In this document: piece after piece, positions 9,962 through 19,324 of the stretch
Position numbering within the stretch: the stretch's first letter is position 1
How the letters are laid out: the number at the start of each line of letters is the position of its first letter
Assembly (NCBI RefSeq): GCF_007556705.1
Contig: NZ_VJOL01000003.1
Location: 1 to 64,000, forward strand
Length of the DNA stretch: 64,000 nt
Direction: 5' to 3'
Origin: Tepidimonas thermarum
GTDB taxonomy: Bacteria; Pseudomonadota; Gammaproteobacteria; Burkholderiales; Burkholderiaceae_C
The notes under the pieces: model-generated
Databases searched by the model: none
What the model was told of the DNA's origin: nothing
Seen by the model: the letters and a program-made list of their open reading frames with translations, nothing else
Position numbers and translations under genes: made by a program

Positions 9962-11422
9962 TCAAAAGCGTCCGGCCAGGTAGCGCTTTTCCAGCACGCC
10001 CTGCAAATCCTTGACCACGGCAAAGGCATCTTTGAGGTGGCGCCGCTCGAGCTCGGAGAGCTCTTGCAGGTGCAGGTAGTTGTCGGCCGGGCGCCCCTCG
10101 GCCATCAGGCGCGCCTGGTGCTCGATGCGCAGGCCGCTCAGAAAATCCAGGGCATCGATGAGGTCGCGCGCGCGCGCGGCCGTGATTTCGCCGCTGCTGG
10201 CGGCGGCTTGCAGCCGCTCGCGCGTGCTCACCGCGGTGATGCCGCCCGCCAGCGCGTAGATGCGCGCCAAGTCGATGATGGGCACGATGCCGCTGTGCTT
10301 GAGATCGACCGTGCCCTCGTGTTCGCCGCTGCGGATGGTGTGGATGCCGCCCAGCCAGCCCAGCGGTGGCTGGTGGGTCAGCGCGTTGCTCACCATGTGG
10401 GCCAGAAAGATGCGCTGCCCCGGTGTGCGGCGCAGCACCTCGGCGCGCAGGCTCTCGAGCAGCGCACGCTCGCCATAGACGAAGCGCTGGTCGAAGAACA
10501 CACAGGTCAGCATCAGCGCCTTGGGCTCCGGGCGCTCGATCCACTGATGAAAGTACTCGCGCCAGCGTGCATGGGGCTGACGCCAGGCGTCGGTCATGGC
10601 CATCATCTCGCCCGGGCAATAGACGTAGCCGCAGGCATTGAGGCCGTCGCACACGAAGCGCGCCAGCGCCTCGAAATAGTCGCCATGCTGCGCAGGGTCG
10701 TAGCCGTCGTCGAGCACCAGGCAGTTGTCCTGATCGGACTTGGCGGTCTGCTCGTTGCGGCCCTGCGATCCCGCGGCCACCCAGGCGTAGGGCACCGGCG
10801 GCGGCCCAAAGCGCGCCTCGGCCAGCTGCAGCAGGCGCGAGGTCAGCGCATCCGTCATGGCCGACACCAGGCGTCCGGTGGCGTGCGGGCTGGCATGCGC
10901 GGCGGCGAGCTGGCGCTGCAACGCACCGATGCGCGCCGCCGTGGCCACGAGGCCGTCCACGGTGTCCTGCCGGTAGATGGCGCCGGCCAGGTAGACTGCC
11001 GAATTGCTTTGCTGCTGTTGCACATCGGTGCTGGTGATGACGCCAGCCACCCGCGGTCCGTCCATGACCGGGACGTGGTGGATGTTGAGGCGCGCCATGA
11101 GCAGCAGCGCATCGAAGGCGTGGTCGCCAATGTCCACCGTGTGCAGCGTGGTGGTGGCGATGGCCATGATCGGCTGCGCCGGATCGCGGCCCTCGGCCAG
11201 CACGCGGTTGCGCAGATCGCGGTCGGTGACCAGCCCCAGCGGGATGCCATCACGCCCCACCAGCACCGAGGAGACGCGCTGCTCGCGCATGATGCGCGCC
11301 GTGGCGTGTATCGACAGCTCGGGCTCGACCATGACCGGGGGGCGCCGCAGCAGTGCCCGCACCGGCGTCGCCGTCCATGACAGGGAGTCGTCGGTGGGTC
11401 GCGAGGTGTTGGAGGTATCCAT
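9962..11422 (-). CDS. CBS-pair and DUF294 nucleotidyltransferase-like protein
   Basis: The product has 486 residues from ATG 11422. A tandem CBS domain at about 25-140, a probable adenine-nucleotide sensor, is followed by a DUF294 domain with a nucleotidyltransferase-like signature (AAGSQGRNEQTAKSDQD) and the DUF294 C-terminal substrate-binding-like domain. Related GlnD/GlnE-type domains transfer nucleotidyl groups to regulatory proteins, but no target is established here. The gene lies head-to-head with the sodium:solute symporter and tail-to-tail with the exonuclease fusion. That neighbourhood recurs around acetate-type symporters, so it is probably a regulator of the transporter or of carbon flux. 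Confidence 0.88.
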   Translation of the reverse strand: MDTSNTSRPTDDSLSWTATPVRALLRRPPVMVEPELSIHATARIMREQRVSSVLVGRDGIPLGLVTDRDLRNRVLAEGRDPAQPIMAIATTTLHTVDIGDHAFDALLLMARLNIHHVPVMDGPRVAGVITSTDVQQQQSNSAVYLAGAIYRQDTVDGLVATAARIGALQRQLAAAHASPHATGRLVSAMTDALTSRLLQLAEARFGPPPVPYAWVAAGSQGRNEQTAKSDQDNCLVLDDGYDPAQHGDYFEALARFVCDGLNACGYVYCPGEMMAMTDAWRQPHARWREYFHQWIERPEPKALMLTCVFFDQRFVYGERALLESLRAEVLRRTPGQRIFLAHMVSNALTHQPPLGWLGGIHTIRSGEHEGTVDLKHSGIVPIIDLARIYALAGGITAVSTRERLQAAASSGEITAARARDLIDALDFLSGLRIEHQARLMAEGRPADNYLHLQELSELERRHLKDAFAVVKDLQGVLEKRYLAGRF

Positions 11423-11535
11423 GGGCCGGGCGCAAAAACCGCTACCATCGCATGGTAAATCGGGCTTACGTCCTCCCGACCACGGCACGGGAGCGTGTTG
11501 TTGCGTTACGTCAAGCCCCGCCGCTGCCCTCGTCC

Positions 11536-13629
11536 ATGTCCACGTCGCCCGAGTCGTCGCTGCGCCGCTTTCTGGACCGCGCCTACCTGCGGTTTGCGCT
11601 CGGCTTCGTCGCCTTCGTGCTGTTGTTGGGCTGGCTGGAACGCTTGGGGTGGTCGCGCACGGCCATCGGACTGACGTTTTTGCTCGCCACGCTTGCGGTG
11701 TACGCGACGATCGGCATCATCACCCGCACCATCGACCCCATCGAGTACTACGTGGCGGGGCGGCGCGTGCCGGCGTTTTACAACGGCATGGCGCTGGCGG
11801 CCGACTGGCTCTCGGCCGCGTCGTTCCTGGGGCTGGCCGGGACGCTGTACCTGCAGGGCTTCAACGGGCTGGCCTTCGTGCTGGGCTGGACGGGCGGCTT
11901 TGTGCTGGTGGCCTTGTTTTTGGCGCCGTACCTGCGGCAGTTTGGCCAGTTCACCATCCCCGATTTTTTGGCCGAGCGCTACGGCGGCGCGCTGCCGCGC
12001 GTGTTCGGCGTGGTGGCGCTGCTGCTGTGCTCGTTCGTGTACGTGGTGGCGCAAATCTACGGCGTGGGGTTGATCACCTCCCGTCTGACCGGGCTGGCGT
12101 TCGAGGTGGGCGTGTTTCTGGGCCTGGGCGGCATATTGGTGTGCTCCTTTTTGGGCGGCATGCGGGCCATCACCTGGACCCAGGTGGCGCAGTACATCGT
12201 GCTCATGGTGGCTTTTGTGACGCCGGTGGTGTGGTTGTCGGTCAAGCAGACCGGCTGGCTGCTGCCGCAGCTGTCGTATGGCGCCCAGCTGCAAAAAGTG
12301 ACCGAGCGCGAGCGGGCGCTGGCCGCCACCCCGGAGGAGGTGCACGTTCAGCGCATTTGGAGCCACCAGGCGCAGGTGTTGCGCGAACGCTTGCGCGACC
12401 CGGCCGCAGCGTTGGAGCGCGAGCGCGCGCGCGCCGAAGAGCACCTCGAGGCGCTGCGCCGCATCGATGCGGATCCAGCCGATCTTGCGCAGGCCGAGCG
12501 GGCGCTGTCGCGCCTGCCGCGCGACGTGGCGAGTGCGCGCGCGCTGTGGATGCAGCAGCTCGAACACGCGCAGGCCATGGCCGCCACGCTGGGCGGGATG
12601 CCGTCGCATGCCGAGCCTTACACCACCGCGATCGCGGCTGCGGGCGCGCAGGCACCGCCGGATGAGCGTGCGCGGCGCAATTTTTTGGCGCTGGTGTTTT
12701 GCTTGGTCGTGGGCACCGCGGCCTTGCCGCACCTGCTGGTGCGCTTCTACACCGTCCCCAGCGTGCGCCAGGCGCGCCTGTCGGTGGCCTGGGGGGCTGG
12801 GTTCATCGCGTTGCTCTACCTCACGGCCCCGGCGTTGGCGGTGCTGGTCAAGTACGAGGTGCTCGCCGGCTTGGTCGGGACCCGTTTCGACGCGCTGCCG
12901 TCATGGGTGAGTGCGTGGAGCCGGGTCGATCCGGGGCTGCTGTCGGTGCGCGACCTCAACCGCGATGGGGTGGTGCAGCTCGGTGAAATCAGCATCGGCC
13001 CCGACATCATCGTGCTGGCGGCGGCCGAAATCGCGGGCTTGCCCTACGTGGTGGCAGCGCTGGTGGCGGCGGGCGGCTTGGCCGCGGCCCTGTCCACCGC
13101 GGACGGGTTGCTGCTGGCCATCACCAGCGCGCTCAGCCACGATCTGTACTACAAAACCCTCGACCCGCATGCCGACACCGCGCGGCGCGTCACGCTCTCC
13201 AAAGTGCTGCTGCTGGTGGTGGCGCTGCTGGCGGCCTACATCGCCGCGCAAAAGCCGGCCGATATATTGTTTCTCGTCTCCGCGGCGTTTTCGCTGGCGG
13301 CGGCGGCGTTTTTCCCGGCGCTGGTGCTGGGCATTTTTTGGTCGCGCATCAATGCAGCCGGGGCGCTGTGTGGCATGGCGGCGGGGCTGGGGGTGACGCT
13401 GTACTACATGGCCACCACCCAGCCGTGGCTGCGCGCGGTGCTGGGGCTGGCGGGCGAGCCGCGCCTGTGGTGGGACATTCAGCCCATTGCGGCGGGCGTC
13501 TTTGGCGTCCCCGTGGGAGCGGCGGTGATGGTGCTGGTCAGCCTGATGACGCCGGCGCCCCCGCCGGCGCAACGGGCCTGGGTGCGGCGGCTGCGCTCGC
13601 CCGCAACGGCGGCGGCCGAAAAGCTATAA
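11536..13629 (+). CDS. Sodium:solute symporter, VC_2705/ActP-like
   Basis: The 697-aa product is a secondary transporter of the SSS family, resembling the acetate permease branch (DPIEYYVAGRRVPAFYNGMALAADW-type start, GGLAAALSTADGLLLAI). Two insertions stand out. One is a hydrophilic, Glu/Arg-rich, probably coiled-coil segment at about residues 247-385 between helices. The other is a canonical EF-hand loop, DLNRDGVVQLGE, at residues 473-484. ATG 11536 was chosen as the family-like start, though no strong ribosome-binding site precedes it and ATG 11452 is in frame. The TAA stop overlaps the -10 element of the following ribosomal operon. The substrate is inferred to be a short-chain carboxylate. 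Confidence 0.88.
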   Translation: MSTSPESSLRRFLDRAYLRFALGFVAFVLLLGWLERLGWSRTAIGLTFLLATLAVYATIGIITRTIDPIEYYVAGRRVPAFYNGMALAADWLSAASFLGLAGTLYLQGFNGLAFVLGWTGGFVLVALFLAPYLRQFGQFTIPDFLAERYGGALPRVFGVVALLLCSFVYVVAQIYGVGLITSRLTGLAFEVGVFLGLGGILVCSFLGGMRAITWTQVAQYIVLMVAFVTPVVWLSVKQTGWLLPQLSYGAQLQKVTERERALAATPEEVHVQRIWSHQAQVLRERLRDPAAALERERARAEEHLEALRRIDADPADLAQAERALSRLPRDVASARALWMQQLEHAQAMAATLGGMPSHAEPYTTAIAAAGAQAPPDERARRNFLALVFCLVVGTAALPHLLVRFYTVPSVRQARLSVAWGAGFIALLYLTAPALAVLVKYEVLAGLVGTRFDALPSWVSAWSRVDPGLLSVRDLNRDGVVQLGEISIGPDIIVLAAAEIAGLPYVVAALVAAGGLAAALSTADGLLLAITSALSHDLYYKTLDPHADTARRVTLSKVLLLVVALLAAYIAAQKPADILFLVSAAFSLAAAAFFPALVLGIFWSRINAAGALCGMAAGLGVTLYYMATTQPWLRAVLGLAGEPRLWWDIQPIAAGVFGVPVGAAVMVLVSLMTPAPPPAQRAWVRRLRSPATAAAEKL

Positions 13630-13630
13630 T
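13625..13630 (+). promoter_or_regulatory. -10 element of rpsF operon
   Basis: A perfect TATAAT lies 63 bases before the rpsF start and overlaps the symporter stop codon. No good -35 is visible at normal spacing. Its position directly in front of a highly expressed ribosomal operon makes it a good candidate. Confidence 0.6.
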
Positions 13631-13692
13631 GCTTGGCTTCCTTGCCACACCCAAGCGACGCTGGGGTGGCAGTTGTTCCATAAGGAGAGTTC

Positions 13693-14055
13693 ATGCGTCA
13701 CTACGAAATCGTCATGCTGATCCACCCGGATCAAAGCGAGCAGGTGCCCGCCATGCTGGAGCGCTACAAGGGCATGATCACGGCCGGCGGTGGCATCATC
13801 CACCGCGTCGAAGACTGGGGCCGTCGCCAGCTGGCCTACCAGATCAACAAGCTGTCCAAGGCCCACTACCTGTGCCTCAACATCGAGGCCGGGCAGGAGG
13901 TCATGAACGAGCTCGAGCACGCCTTCCGCTTCAACGACGCCGTGCTGCGTCACCTGGTGGTCCACAAGAAGAAGGCGGAGACTGGCCCGTCGCCGATGAT
14001 GAAGGCCGTCGAGCGCGAAGAGGCCCGCAAGGCGCAGCAGGAAGCCGCTGCTTGA
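13693..14055 (+). CDS. rpsF: 30S ribosomal protein bS6
   Basis: The 120-aa product begins [17 protein letters not shown] and has the typical bS6 core ([23 protein letters not shown]) and an acidic/basic, Ala-rich tail. It binds the bS18 partner in the 30S platform. It is the first gene of rpsF-priB-rpsR-rplI. A strong AAGGAGAG ribosome-binding site precedes the ATG. Its stop overlaps the TTG start of priB. Confidence 0.98.
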   Translation: MRHYEIVMLIHPDQSEQVPAMLERYKGMITAGGGIIHRVEDWGRRQLAYQINKLSKAHYLCLNIEAGQEVMNELEHAFRFNDAVLRHLVVHKKKAETGPSPMMKAVEREEARKAQQEAAA

Positions 14056-14369
14056 CCTTGTTCGGGGCGATCGCGTCACCCGTCAATCGCCTGGAGCTCG
14101 TGGCCACGCTGGCGCAATGCGCGCCCATGCGCTACACGCCGGCCGGCATCCCGGCGCTGGACCTGTGGCTGGAACATGCGTCCGAGCAGGTCGAAGCCGG
14201 CTACCCCAGGCAGGTGGCCCTGCGTCTGAAGGCGGTCGCGTTTGGCGCGCAAGCCGAACGCCTGGCTGCCCAAGCGCTGGGGACGGCGCTGTGGTGGACG
14301 GGGTTCATGTCGTCCGCCCGGCGAGGCAACGGGGTCGTCTTTCACGTCCAGGATTTCAAACCGATTTAG
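14052..14369 (+). CDS. priB: Primosomal replication protein N
   Basis: The product has about 105 residues with a single-stranded DNA-binding OB fold that helps load the replication restart helicase through PriA. Family signature: [27 protein letters not shown] and a terminal FHVQDFKPI strand. No ATG exists at the expected start. TTG 14052 overlaps the rpsF stop (TTGA) and has AGGAAG nine bases upstream, so a coupled TTG start is preferred; TTG 14058 is the alternative. It ends with TAG. Position between rpsF and rpsR is conserved. Confidence 0.9.
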   Translation: MTLFGAIASPVNRLELVATLAQCAPMRYTPAGIPALDLWLEHASEQVEAGYPRQVALRLKAVAFGAQAERLAAQALGTALWWTGFMSSARRGNGVVFHVQDFKPI

Positions 14370-14378
14370 GAAACCATC

Positions 14379-14660
14379 ATGGCTGCACCGCAACGCAACA
14401 ACCCAGGCAACCGCACCAAGCGCGCCAGCAACAACCTGCTGTTCAAGCGCAAGAAGTTCTGCCGCTTCACCGTCGCCGGCGTCGAAGAGGTGGACTACAA
14501 GGACATCGACACGCTCAAAGAGTTCATTGCCGAAAACGGCAAGATCATTCCGGCCCGCCTGACCGGCACGCGCGCGATTTACCAACGCCAAGTCGCCACC
14601 GCCATCAAGCGCGCCCGTTTCCTGGCGCTGCTGCCCTACACCGACCAGCACCGCGTCTGA
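14379..14660 (+). CDS. rpsR: 30S ribosomal protein bS18
   Basis: The 93-aa protein has the characteristic [18 protein letters not shown] segment, the [13 protein letters not shown] motif and [20 protein letters not shown]. It forms the platform heterodimer with bS6. An AGGAAA sequence lies just before the ATG, which follows priB by nine bases. Confidence 0.98.
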   Translation: MAAPQRNNPGNRTKRASNNLLFKRKKFCRFTVAGVEEVDYKDIDTLKEFIAENGKIIPARLTGTRAIYQRQVATAIKRARFLALLPYTDQHRV

Positions 14661-14674
14661 AGGAGCCCGAGAAC

Positions 14675-15127
14675 ATGCAAGTCATTCTGCTCGATAAGGT
14701 CGTCAACCTCGGCAACCTCGGCGATATCGTCAGGGTCAAGGACGGCTACGCCCGCAATTTCCTGATTCCCACCGGTCGTGCGCGCCGCGCCACCCAGGCG
14801 GCCATCGACGAGTTCAACGCGCGCCGCGCCGAGCTCGAGCGTGTGGCCGCGGCCAAGTTGGCCGAAGCCAAGGCGTTGGGCGAAAAATTGCAGGGCTACA
14901 CGGTCAAACTGTCGCAAAAGGCGGGTGTGGACGGCCGGCTGTTTGGCTCGGTCACCAACCACGACATCGCCGCGGAGCTGACCAAGGCCGGCTTCCCCGT
15001 GGCCAAGGCCCAGGTGCGCATGCCCAACGGTGTGCTCAAGATGGTGGGCGACTACACCGTGTCGGTGGCGCTGCACACCGATGTGGTGGTGGACGTCAAC
15101 GTCCAGGTGTTGGGCGAGACCGTCTGA
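14675..15127 (+). CDS. rplI: 50S ribosomal protein bL9
   Basis: The 150-aa, normal-length product begins [17 protein letters not shown] with the N-terminal RNA-binding domain ([12 protein letters not shown]), a long connecting helix rich in Ala/Glu/Lys, and a C-terminal domain ([14 protein letters not shown]). It is the last gene of the ribosomal operon. AAGGAG precedes the ATG by ten bases. GC-rich hairpins follow the stop. Confidence 0.98.
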   Translation: MQVILLDKVVNLGNLGDIVRVKDGYARNFLIPTGRARRATQAAIDEFNARRAELERVAAAKLAEAKALGEKLQGYTVKLSQKAGVDGRLFGSVTNHDIAAELTKAGFPVAKAQVRMPNGVLKMVGDYTVSVALHTDVVVDVNVQVLGETV

Positions 15128-15133
15128 TCACCC

Positions 15134-15208
15134 CGGCCCCCCGCGGGGCCGCTCTGCGCGCACCTACACGCGCCCATCCAAGACGCAGGGCCGCCGTTGG
15201 GCGGCCCT
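15134..15208 (+). terminator. Two GC hairpins after rplI
   Basis: The first stem is CGGCCCC/GGGGCCG at 15134-15140 and 15145-15151. A second, stronger stem follows: AGGGCCGCC at 15187-15195 pairs perfectly with 15200-15208 across a GTTG loop. Neither is followed by a proper T run, so termination may be weak, Rho-assisted or shared with the convergent bamD gene. Confidence 0.45.
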
Positions 15209-15275
15209 CGTCGCTTGGGCGGCAAGCGCACTGGGTGGACAGCGCGCCTGTGGGCGATTACGCGGTGGACGGCGC

Positions 15276-16100
15276 TTACCAGAGCTTCCACCACGGCCCG
15301 CTGTCGCGGCGCAAGCCGTGCGTGAGAAAGCCGCTGGCCGGAAAGTTGGCCTCGAGCACGCGGCGCGCATCGCGCGCCTGGTCGGCCATGTCCAGCGCTT
15401 CGTACGATTTCATCAGAATGTAGAGCGCTTCTTCTGCCGCGGGGACGTTTTGGTAGTCCTGCAGCGCGGTTTGTGCGCGGTTGATGGCGGCGACGTAGGC
15501 GCCGCGCCGGTAGTAGTAGCGCGCCACGTGCACCTCGTACTGCGCCAGGGCATTGACGATGTAGGTCATGCGCTGGCGGGCGTCGGGGGCGTAGCGCGAA
15601 TCGGGGAAGCGCTCGACCAGCTCCTTGAACGCTTCAAACGAGTCCTTGGCCGCCTTTTGGTCGCGCTCGGAGAGATCCTGCTGCGAGATGAAGCCAAACA
15701 GGCCCAGGTTGTCGTTGAAGTTCACCAGCCCTTTGAGGTAGAGCGCGTAATCGAGCGCCGGGCTGGCCGGGTGGAGCTTGATGAAGCGATCCAGCGTGGC
15801 GATGGCCTGGGCCTGCTCGCCGTTTTTGTAGTGGGCATAGGCCTTTTCCAGCTGCGCCTGTTGCGCCAGTGGGGTGCCGGCGGCGCGGCCCTCGAGTTTT
15901 TCGAACAGCTGGATTGCCTTGTCGTAGTTGCCCGCGTTGCGCTCGTCCATCGCTTCGGCGTAGAGCTTGTTGGGGCTCCAGCCCGCGGTGACGTCTTTTT
16001 CGGGGCCGCTGGCGCAGCCTGCCAACAGGGCCAGGCCCAGCGCAAGGGCGGACAGGGTGGGCGCGCGCAGGCGATCGGCGGATAATCGTTGGGTCTTCAT
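15276..16100 (-). CDS. bamD: Outer membrane assembly lipoprotein BamD
   Basis: The 274-aa lipoprotein has a signal peptide ending in the lipobox LLAGC (Cys about 29), followed by TPR-type repeats (YAEAMDERNAGNYDKAIQLFE, KAYAHYKNGEQAQAIATLDR). BamD is the essential lipoprotein of the BAM complex that folds beta-barrels into the outer membrane. It is divergent from rluD with a 36-base gap, a conserved pairing in proteobacteria. Confidence 0.96.
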   Translation of the reverse strand: MKTQRLSADRLRAPTLSALALGLALLAGCASGPEKDVTAGWSPNKLYAEAMDERNAGNYDKAIQLFEKLEGRAAGTPLAQQAQLEKAYAHYKNGEQAQAIATLDRFIKLHPASPALDYALYLKGLVNFNDNLGLFGFISQQDLSERDQKAAKDSFEAFKELVERFPDSRYAPDARQRMTYIVNALAQYEVHVARYYYRRGAYVAAINRAQTALQDYQNVPAAEEALYILMKSYEALDMADQARDARRVLEANFPASGFLTHGLRRDSGPWWKLW

Positions 16101-16136
16101 TGGGCGCCCCTCAGGCGCGCTGCCGCAGCAGCAAAC

Positions 16137-17219
16137 ATGGTGTCAAAAATTATAGAGGTCGATGGCGATACCGCCGCGCCCGTTGGCCTGCCTGACGACG
16201 ATGGCGGCGAGCCCGAGGCCGGCGCCGAGTGGCGTCGCTTCGACGTCGGTGCCGACGGCCACGGCGAGCGGCTCGACCGCTGGCTGGCGGCGCGCGTGCC
16301 CGAGGTCTCGCGCAGCTACCTGCAACAGCTGATTGCCGATGGGGCGGTGTGCCTGGATGGCGTGCCGCTGGCCAAGGCGGCGCGGCGCTTGCGCGTGGGC
16401 GAGTCGGTGGCGGTCGAGCTGCGCCCCACGGCGCATGCGCGCGCCTTCGTGCCGCAGCCGATGGCGCTGAACGTCGTCTACGAGGACGCGCACCTGCTCG
16501 TGATCGACAAACCCGCGGGCCTGGTGGTGCACCCGGCCGCCGGCAACTGGTCGGGCACGCTGCTCAACGGCCTGCTGGCGCACCACGAGGCGGCCGCGCG
16601 GCTGCCACGCGCGGGCATCGTGCACCGGCTCGACAAGGACACCAGCGGCCTGATGGTCGTGGCCAAGACCCCGCAGGCGTACGATCAGCTGGTGGCGATG
16701 ATCGCGCAGCGCACCGTACGGCGCATCTACGTCGCCCTGGTGCGCGGGCCCTGGCGCCATGCCGATGCGGTGTGCATCGACCAGCCGATCGGGCGTGACC
16801 CGCGCAACCGGCTGCGCATGGCGGTGCACACGGCCGCCAGCGGCGCGGCCAAGCCGGCGCGCACCGACGTCCGGCGCCTGGATGGCGGCGCCGGCGCCCA
16901 GCCCGACTGGGCGCTGGTGGGGTGTCGGCTGCACACCGGCCGCACGCACCAGATCCGCGTGCACCTGGCGTGGCTGGGGCATGCGCTGGTGGGGGATACC
17001 CTCTACGGGGGGTGCGAGGCGCTGGGCCTGCGGCGGCAGGCCCTGCACGCGACGCGCCTTGGGCTGCAGCACCCGCTGGACGGGCGCTGGCTGGCGTTCG
17101 AGAGCGCGTTGCCGGCCGACATGGCCGCGGCCACCGCGGCTGCGGGCCTGCACTACAATCCCGCGCTCCTGTGGGCCGCCCGGCCCGACGGCGGGGAGCC
17201 TGTCTACGAGAGCGAATGA
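16137..17219 (+). CDS. rluD: 23S rRNA pseudouridine synthase RluD
   Basis: The 360-aa product has an N-terminal S4 RNA-binding domain ([20 protein letters not shown]) and the RsuA/RluD catalytic domain with D166 in [10 protein letters not shown]. It makes pseudouridines at helix 69 of 23S rRNA (positions 1911, 1915 and 1917 in E. coli). ATG 16137 is the first reasonable start after the divergent bamD. Its stop overlaps the scpB start (ATGA), beginning a three-gene coupled run rluD-scpB-rluB. Confidence 0.94.
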   Translation: MVSKIIEVDGDTAAPVGLPDDDGGEPEAGAEWRRFDVGADGHGERLDRWLAARVPEVSRSYLQQLIADGAVCLDGVPLAKAARRLRVGESVAVELRPTAHARAFVPQPMALNVVYEDAHLLVIDKPAGLVVHPAAGNWSGTLLNGLLAHHEAAARLPRAGIVHRLDKDTSGLMVVAKTPQAYDQLVAMIAQRTVRRIYVALVRGPWRHADAVCIDQPIGRDPRNRLRMAVHTAASGAAKPARTDVRRLDGGAGAQPDWALVGCRLHTGRTHQIRVHLAWLGHALVGDTLYGGCEALGLRRQALHATRLGLQHPLDGRWLAFESALPADMAAATAAAGLHYNPALLWAARPDGGEPVYESE

Positions 17220-17842
17220 ACACGAGCGACGCGCGCCGCATTCTGGAGACCGCGCTGTTGTGCGCGGCGCAGCCCCTGTCGCTGCGCGAGCTTGGCGCGC
17301 TGTTCGATGGCGCCGTGGCGCCCGACACGCTGCGGCGGCTGTTGGCCGATGTGCAACGGGCCTGGGCCGACCGCGGCCTGGAGCTGGTGTGCGTGGCCAG
17401 CGGCTGGCGCTTTCAAAGCCGGCCGCAGATGCGGCCCTTTTTGGAGCGGCTCAACCCCGAAAAGCCGCCGCGCTACAGCCGCGCCGTGCTCGAGACGCTG
17501 GCGATCATCGCCTACCGGCAGCCCGTCACGCGTGGCGACATGGAAGAAATCCGCGGCGTGACGATCGGCAGCCAAATCCTCAAGCAGCTCGAAGACCGCG
17601 GCTGGATCGAGGTGATCGGCCACCGCGAAACCGTGGGCCGGCCGGCGCTGTATGCGACGACGCGGCAGTTTCTCGATGACCTGGGGCTGGCCTCGCTCGA
17701 TCAGCTGCCGGCGCTCGAGGACGCCGGCGCCGAGGCGCCCGGCGCGATCGCGCTGGCGCTGGAGGCACAGGCCGACAGCCCGCCCGCAACCGCCACCCCT
17801 GAGGCGGCGCCCGACGCCGCCGCGAACGAAAGACCTGCATGA
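17216..17842 (+). CDS. scpB: Segregation and condensation protein ScpB
   Basis: The 208-aa winged-helix protein partners ScpA and SMC in chromosome condensation. The recognisable core is [21 protein letters not shown], the [21 protein letters not shown] segment and [17 protein letters not shown]. The C-terminal 45 residues are Ala/Pro-rich and probably disordered. It starts inside the rluD stop and ends overlapping the rluB start. scpA is not in the window. Confidence 0.93.
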   Translation: MNTSDARRILETALLCAAQPLSLRELGALFDGAVAPDTLRRLLADVQRAWADRGLELVCVASGWRFQSRPQMRPFLERLNPEKPPRYSRAVLETLAIIAYRQPVTRGDMEEIRGVTIGSQILKQLEDRGWIEVIGHRETVGRPALYATTRQFLDDLGLASLDQLPALEDAGAEAPGAIALALEAQADSPPATATPEAAPDAAANERPA

Positions 17843-18852
17843 AAAAAGCCCCCCCATCCGACCGACCGCCCCGGCGTGACGCCGCCACGCCGACCTCGGC
17901 GCGCCGACCCCCGGCCCGGCGCGGCGCGGCGGCGCCCACCGCCGTGCCCCCCCGTACGGCCGCCGCGCCCGCCTCGGTCAAGCTGCAACGCGTGCTGGCG
18001 CAGGCGGGGCTGGGGTCGCGCGCCGACATGGAGCAGGCGATTGCCGCTGGCCGCGTCACCGTCAATGGCGACGCGGCGCACATTGGCCAGCGCGTCCGCG
18101 CCGGCGACGTGGTCAAGTTCGACGGGCGGCTGGTGCGCTGGCAGGCCCAGCCGACCCGGCTGCCGCGGGTGCTGGCCTACCACAAGCCCACGGGTGAGGT
18201 GGTGACCCTGGACGACCCCGACAACCGTCCCACGGTGTTTCGGCAGCTGCCGCGGCTGCGCAGCGGCAAGTGGATGGCGGTGGGCCGGCTCGACATCAAC
18301 ACCGAGGGTTTGCTGCTGTTCACCGATTCTGGTGAGCTGGCCAATCGCCTGATGCACCCGCGCTTTGGGCTCGAGCGCGAGTACGCGGTGCGCGTGCTGG
18401 GCGCGCTGTCCGCGGAAGAACGCCAGCGCCTGCTGGAAGGCGTGGCGCTGGAGGACGGCCCGGCGCAATTTCGCTCACTGGAGGAGGGCGGCGGCGACGG
18501 CGCCAACCGCTGGTACCGCGTGACGATTGCCGAGGGGCGCAACCGCGAGGTGCGGCGCATGTTCGAGGCCGTGGGCCACGCGGTCAGCCGCTTGATACGG
18601 GTGCGCTACGGGGCGGTGGCGCTGCCGCGCGGCCTGCGCCGCGGCGCTTTCGTGGAACTCGAGCCGCGCGCCGTGGTCGAGCTGATGCAGGCCGCGGGCG
18701 TGCCGCTGCCGTTGCCCCCGACACCCCCCCGGCGGCGCGCCGGCCCGCCACGGGGCGCCGGCCCGCGCCCGAGCCGACCGCCCGCTCCCGAACGCGGGGC
18801 GCGTGCGTCGGGCGCACGCGCCCCGCAACCAACGCGGCGCCGCAACGGCTAA
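17839..18852 (+). CDS. rluB: 23S rRNA pseudouridine synthase RluB-like
   Basis: The 337-aa product has a Pro/Arg/Ala-rich N-terminal extension (about 45 residues), an S4 domain ([19 protein letters not shown]) and a catalytic domain with D152 in [16 protein letters not shown] low-complexity Pro/Arg/Gly tail of about 75 residues follows. The family pairs S4 binding with modification of U2605 in 23S rRNA; RsuA/RluE relatives differ, so the exact site is inferred. The tail's DNA contains a perfect 14-bp hairpin. Confidence 0.88.
   Translation: MKKAPPSDRPPRRDAATPTSARRPPARRGAAAPTAVPPRTAAAPASVKLQRVLAQAGLGSRADMEQAIAAGRVTVNGDAAHIGQRVRAGDVVKFDGRLVRWQAQPTRLPRVLAYHKPTGEVVTLDDPDNRPTVFRQLPRLRSGKWMAVGRLDINTEGLLLFTDSGELANRLMHPRFGLEREYAVRVLGALSAEERQRLLEGVALEDGPAQFRSLEEGGGDGANRWYRVTIAEGRNREVRRMFEAVGHAVSRLIRVRYGAVALPRGLRRGAFVELEPRAVVELMQAAGVPLPLPPTPPRRRAGPPRGAGPRPSRPPAPERGARASGARAPQPTRRRNG
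18794..18826 (+). repeat. 14-bp perfect hairpin inside rluB 3' end
   Basis: GCGGGGCGCGTGCG at 18794-18807 pairs perfectly with 18813-18826 around a five-base loop. It lies in the Arg/Ala-rich tail of rluB and ends 24 bases before the ndk -10 element. No T run follows. It may be a by-product of GC-rich repeats in the tail, or it may slow read-through into ndk. Confidence 0.5.
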
Positions 18853-18855
18853 AAT
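18850..18855 (+). promoter_or_regulatory. -10 element for ndk
   Basis: TAAAAT (five of six consensus) overlaps the rluB stop and lies 37 bases before the ndk ATG. No clear -35 is present at normal spacing. Confidence 0.5.
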
Positions 18856-18891
18856 CGCAGGTTTTGTCTATCATCCCAATCCAATTTCATC

Positions 18892-19317
18892 ATGGCCATC
18901 GAACGCACCCTGTCCATCATCAAGCCCGACGCCGTTGCCAAGAACGTCATCGGCCAGATCTACAGCCGCTTCGAGGCCGCCGGTCTCAAGATCGTCGCGG
19001 CCAAGATGGTGCATTTGTCGCGCCGCGAAGCCGAGCAGTTCTACGCCGTGCACAAGGATCGCCCGTTCTTCAAGGATTTGGTGGACTTCATGGTGTCCGG
19101 CCCGGTCATGGTCCAGGTGCTCGAAGGTGAAAACGCCATCGCCAAGAACCGCGAACTCATGGGCGCCACCGACCCCAAGAAAGCCGCCCCGGGCACCATC
19201 CGCGCCGATTTCGCCGACAGCATCGATGCCAACGCGGTGCACGGCTCCGACGCGCCCGAGACCGCCGCTGTCGAAGTGGCGTTCTTCTTCCCGGGCATGA
19301 ACATCTACGCGCGCTGA
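18892..19317 (+). CDS. ndk: Nucleoside diphosphate kinase
   Basis: The 141-aa protein has normal length. It transfers gamma-phosphate from ATP to nucleoside diphosphates through phosphohistidine H117 in NAVHGSD. The start [15 protein letters not shown] and the [11 protein letters not shown] segment are typical. It has its own likely -10 element and is followed after seven bases by rlmN. Confidence 0.98.
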   Translation: MAIERTLSIIKPDAVAKNVIGQIYSRFEAAGLKIVAAKMVHLSRREAEQFYAVHKDRPFFKDLVDFMVSGPVMVQVLEGENAIAKNRELMGATDPKKAAPGTIRADFADSIDANAVHGSDAPETAAVEVAFFFPGMNIYAR

Positions 19318-19324
19318 CCATGCC

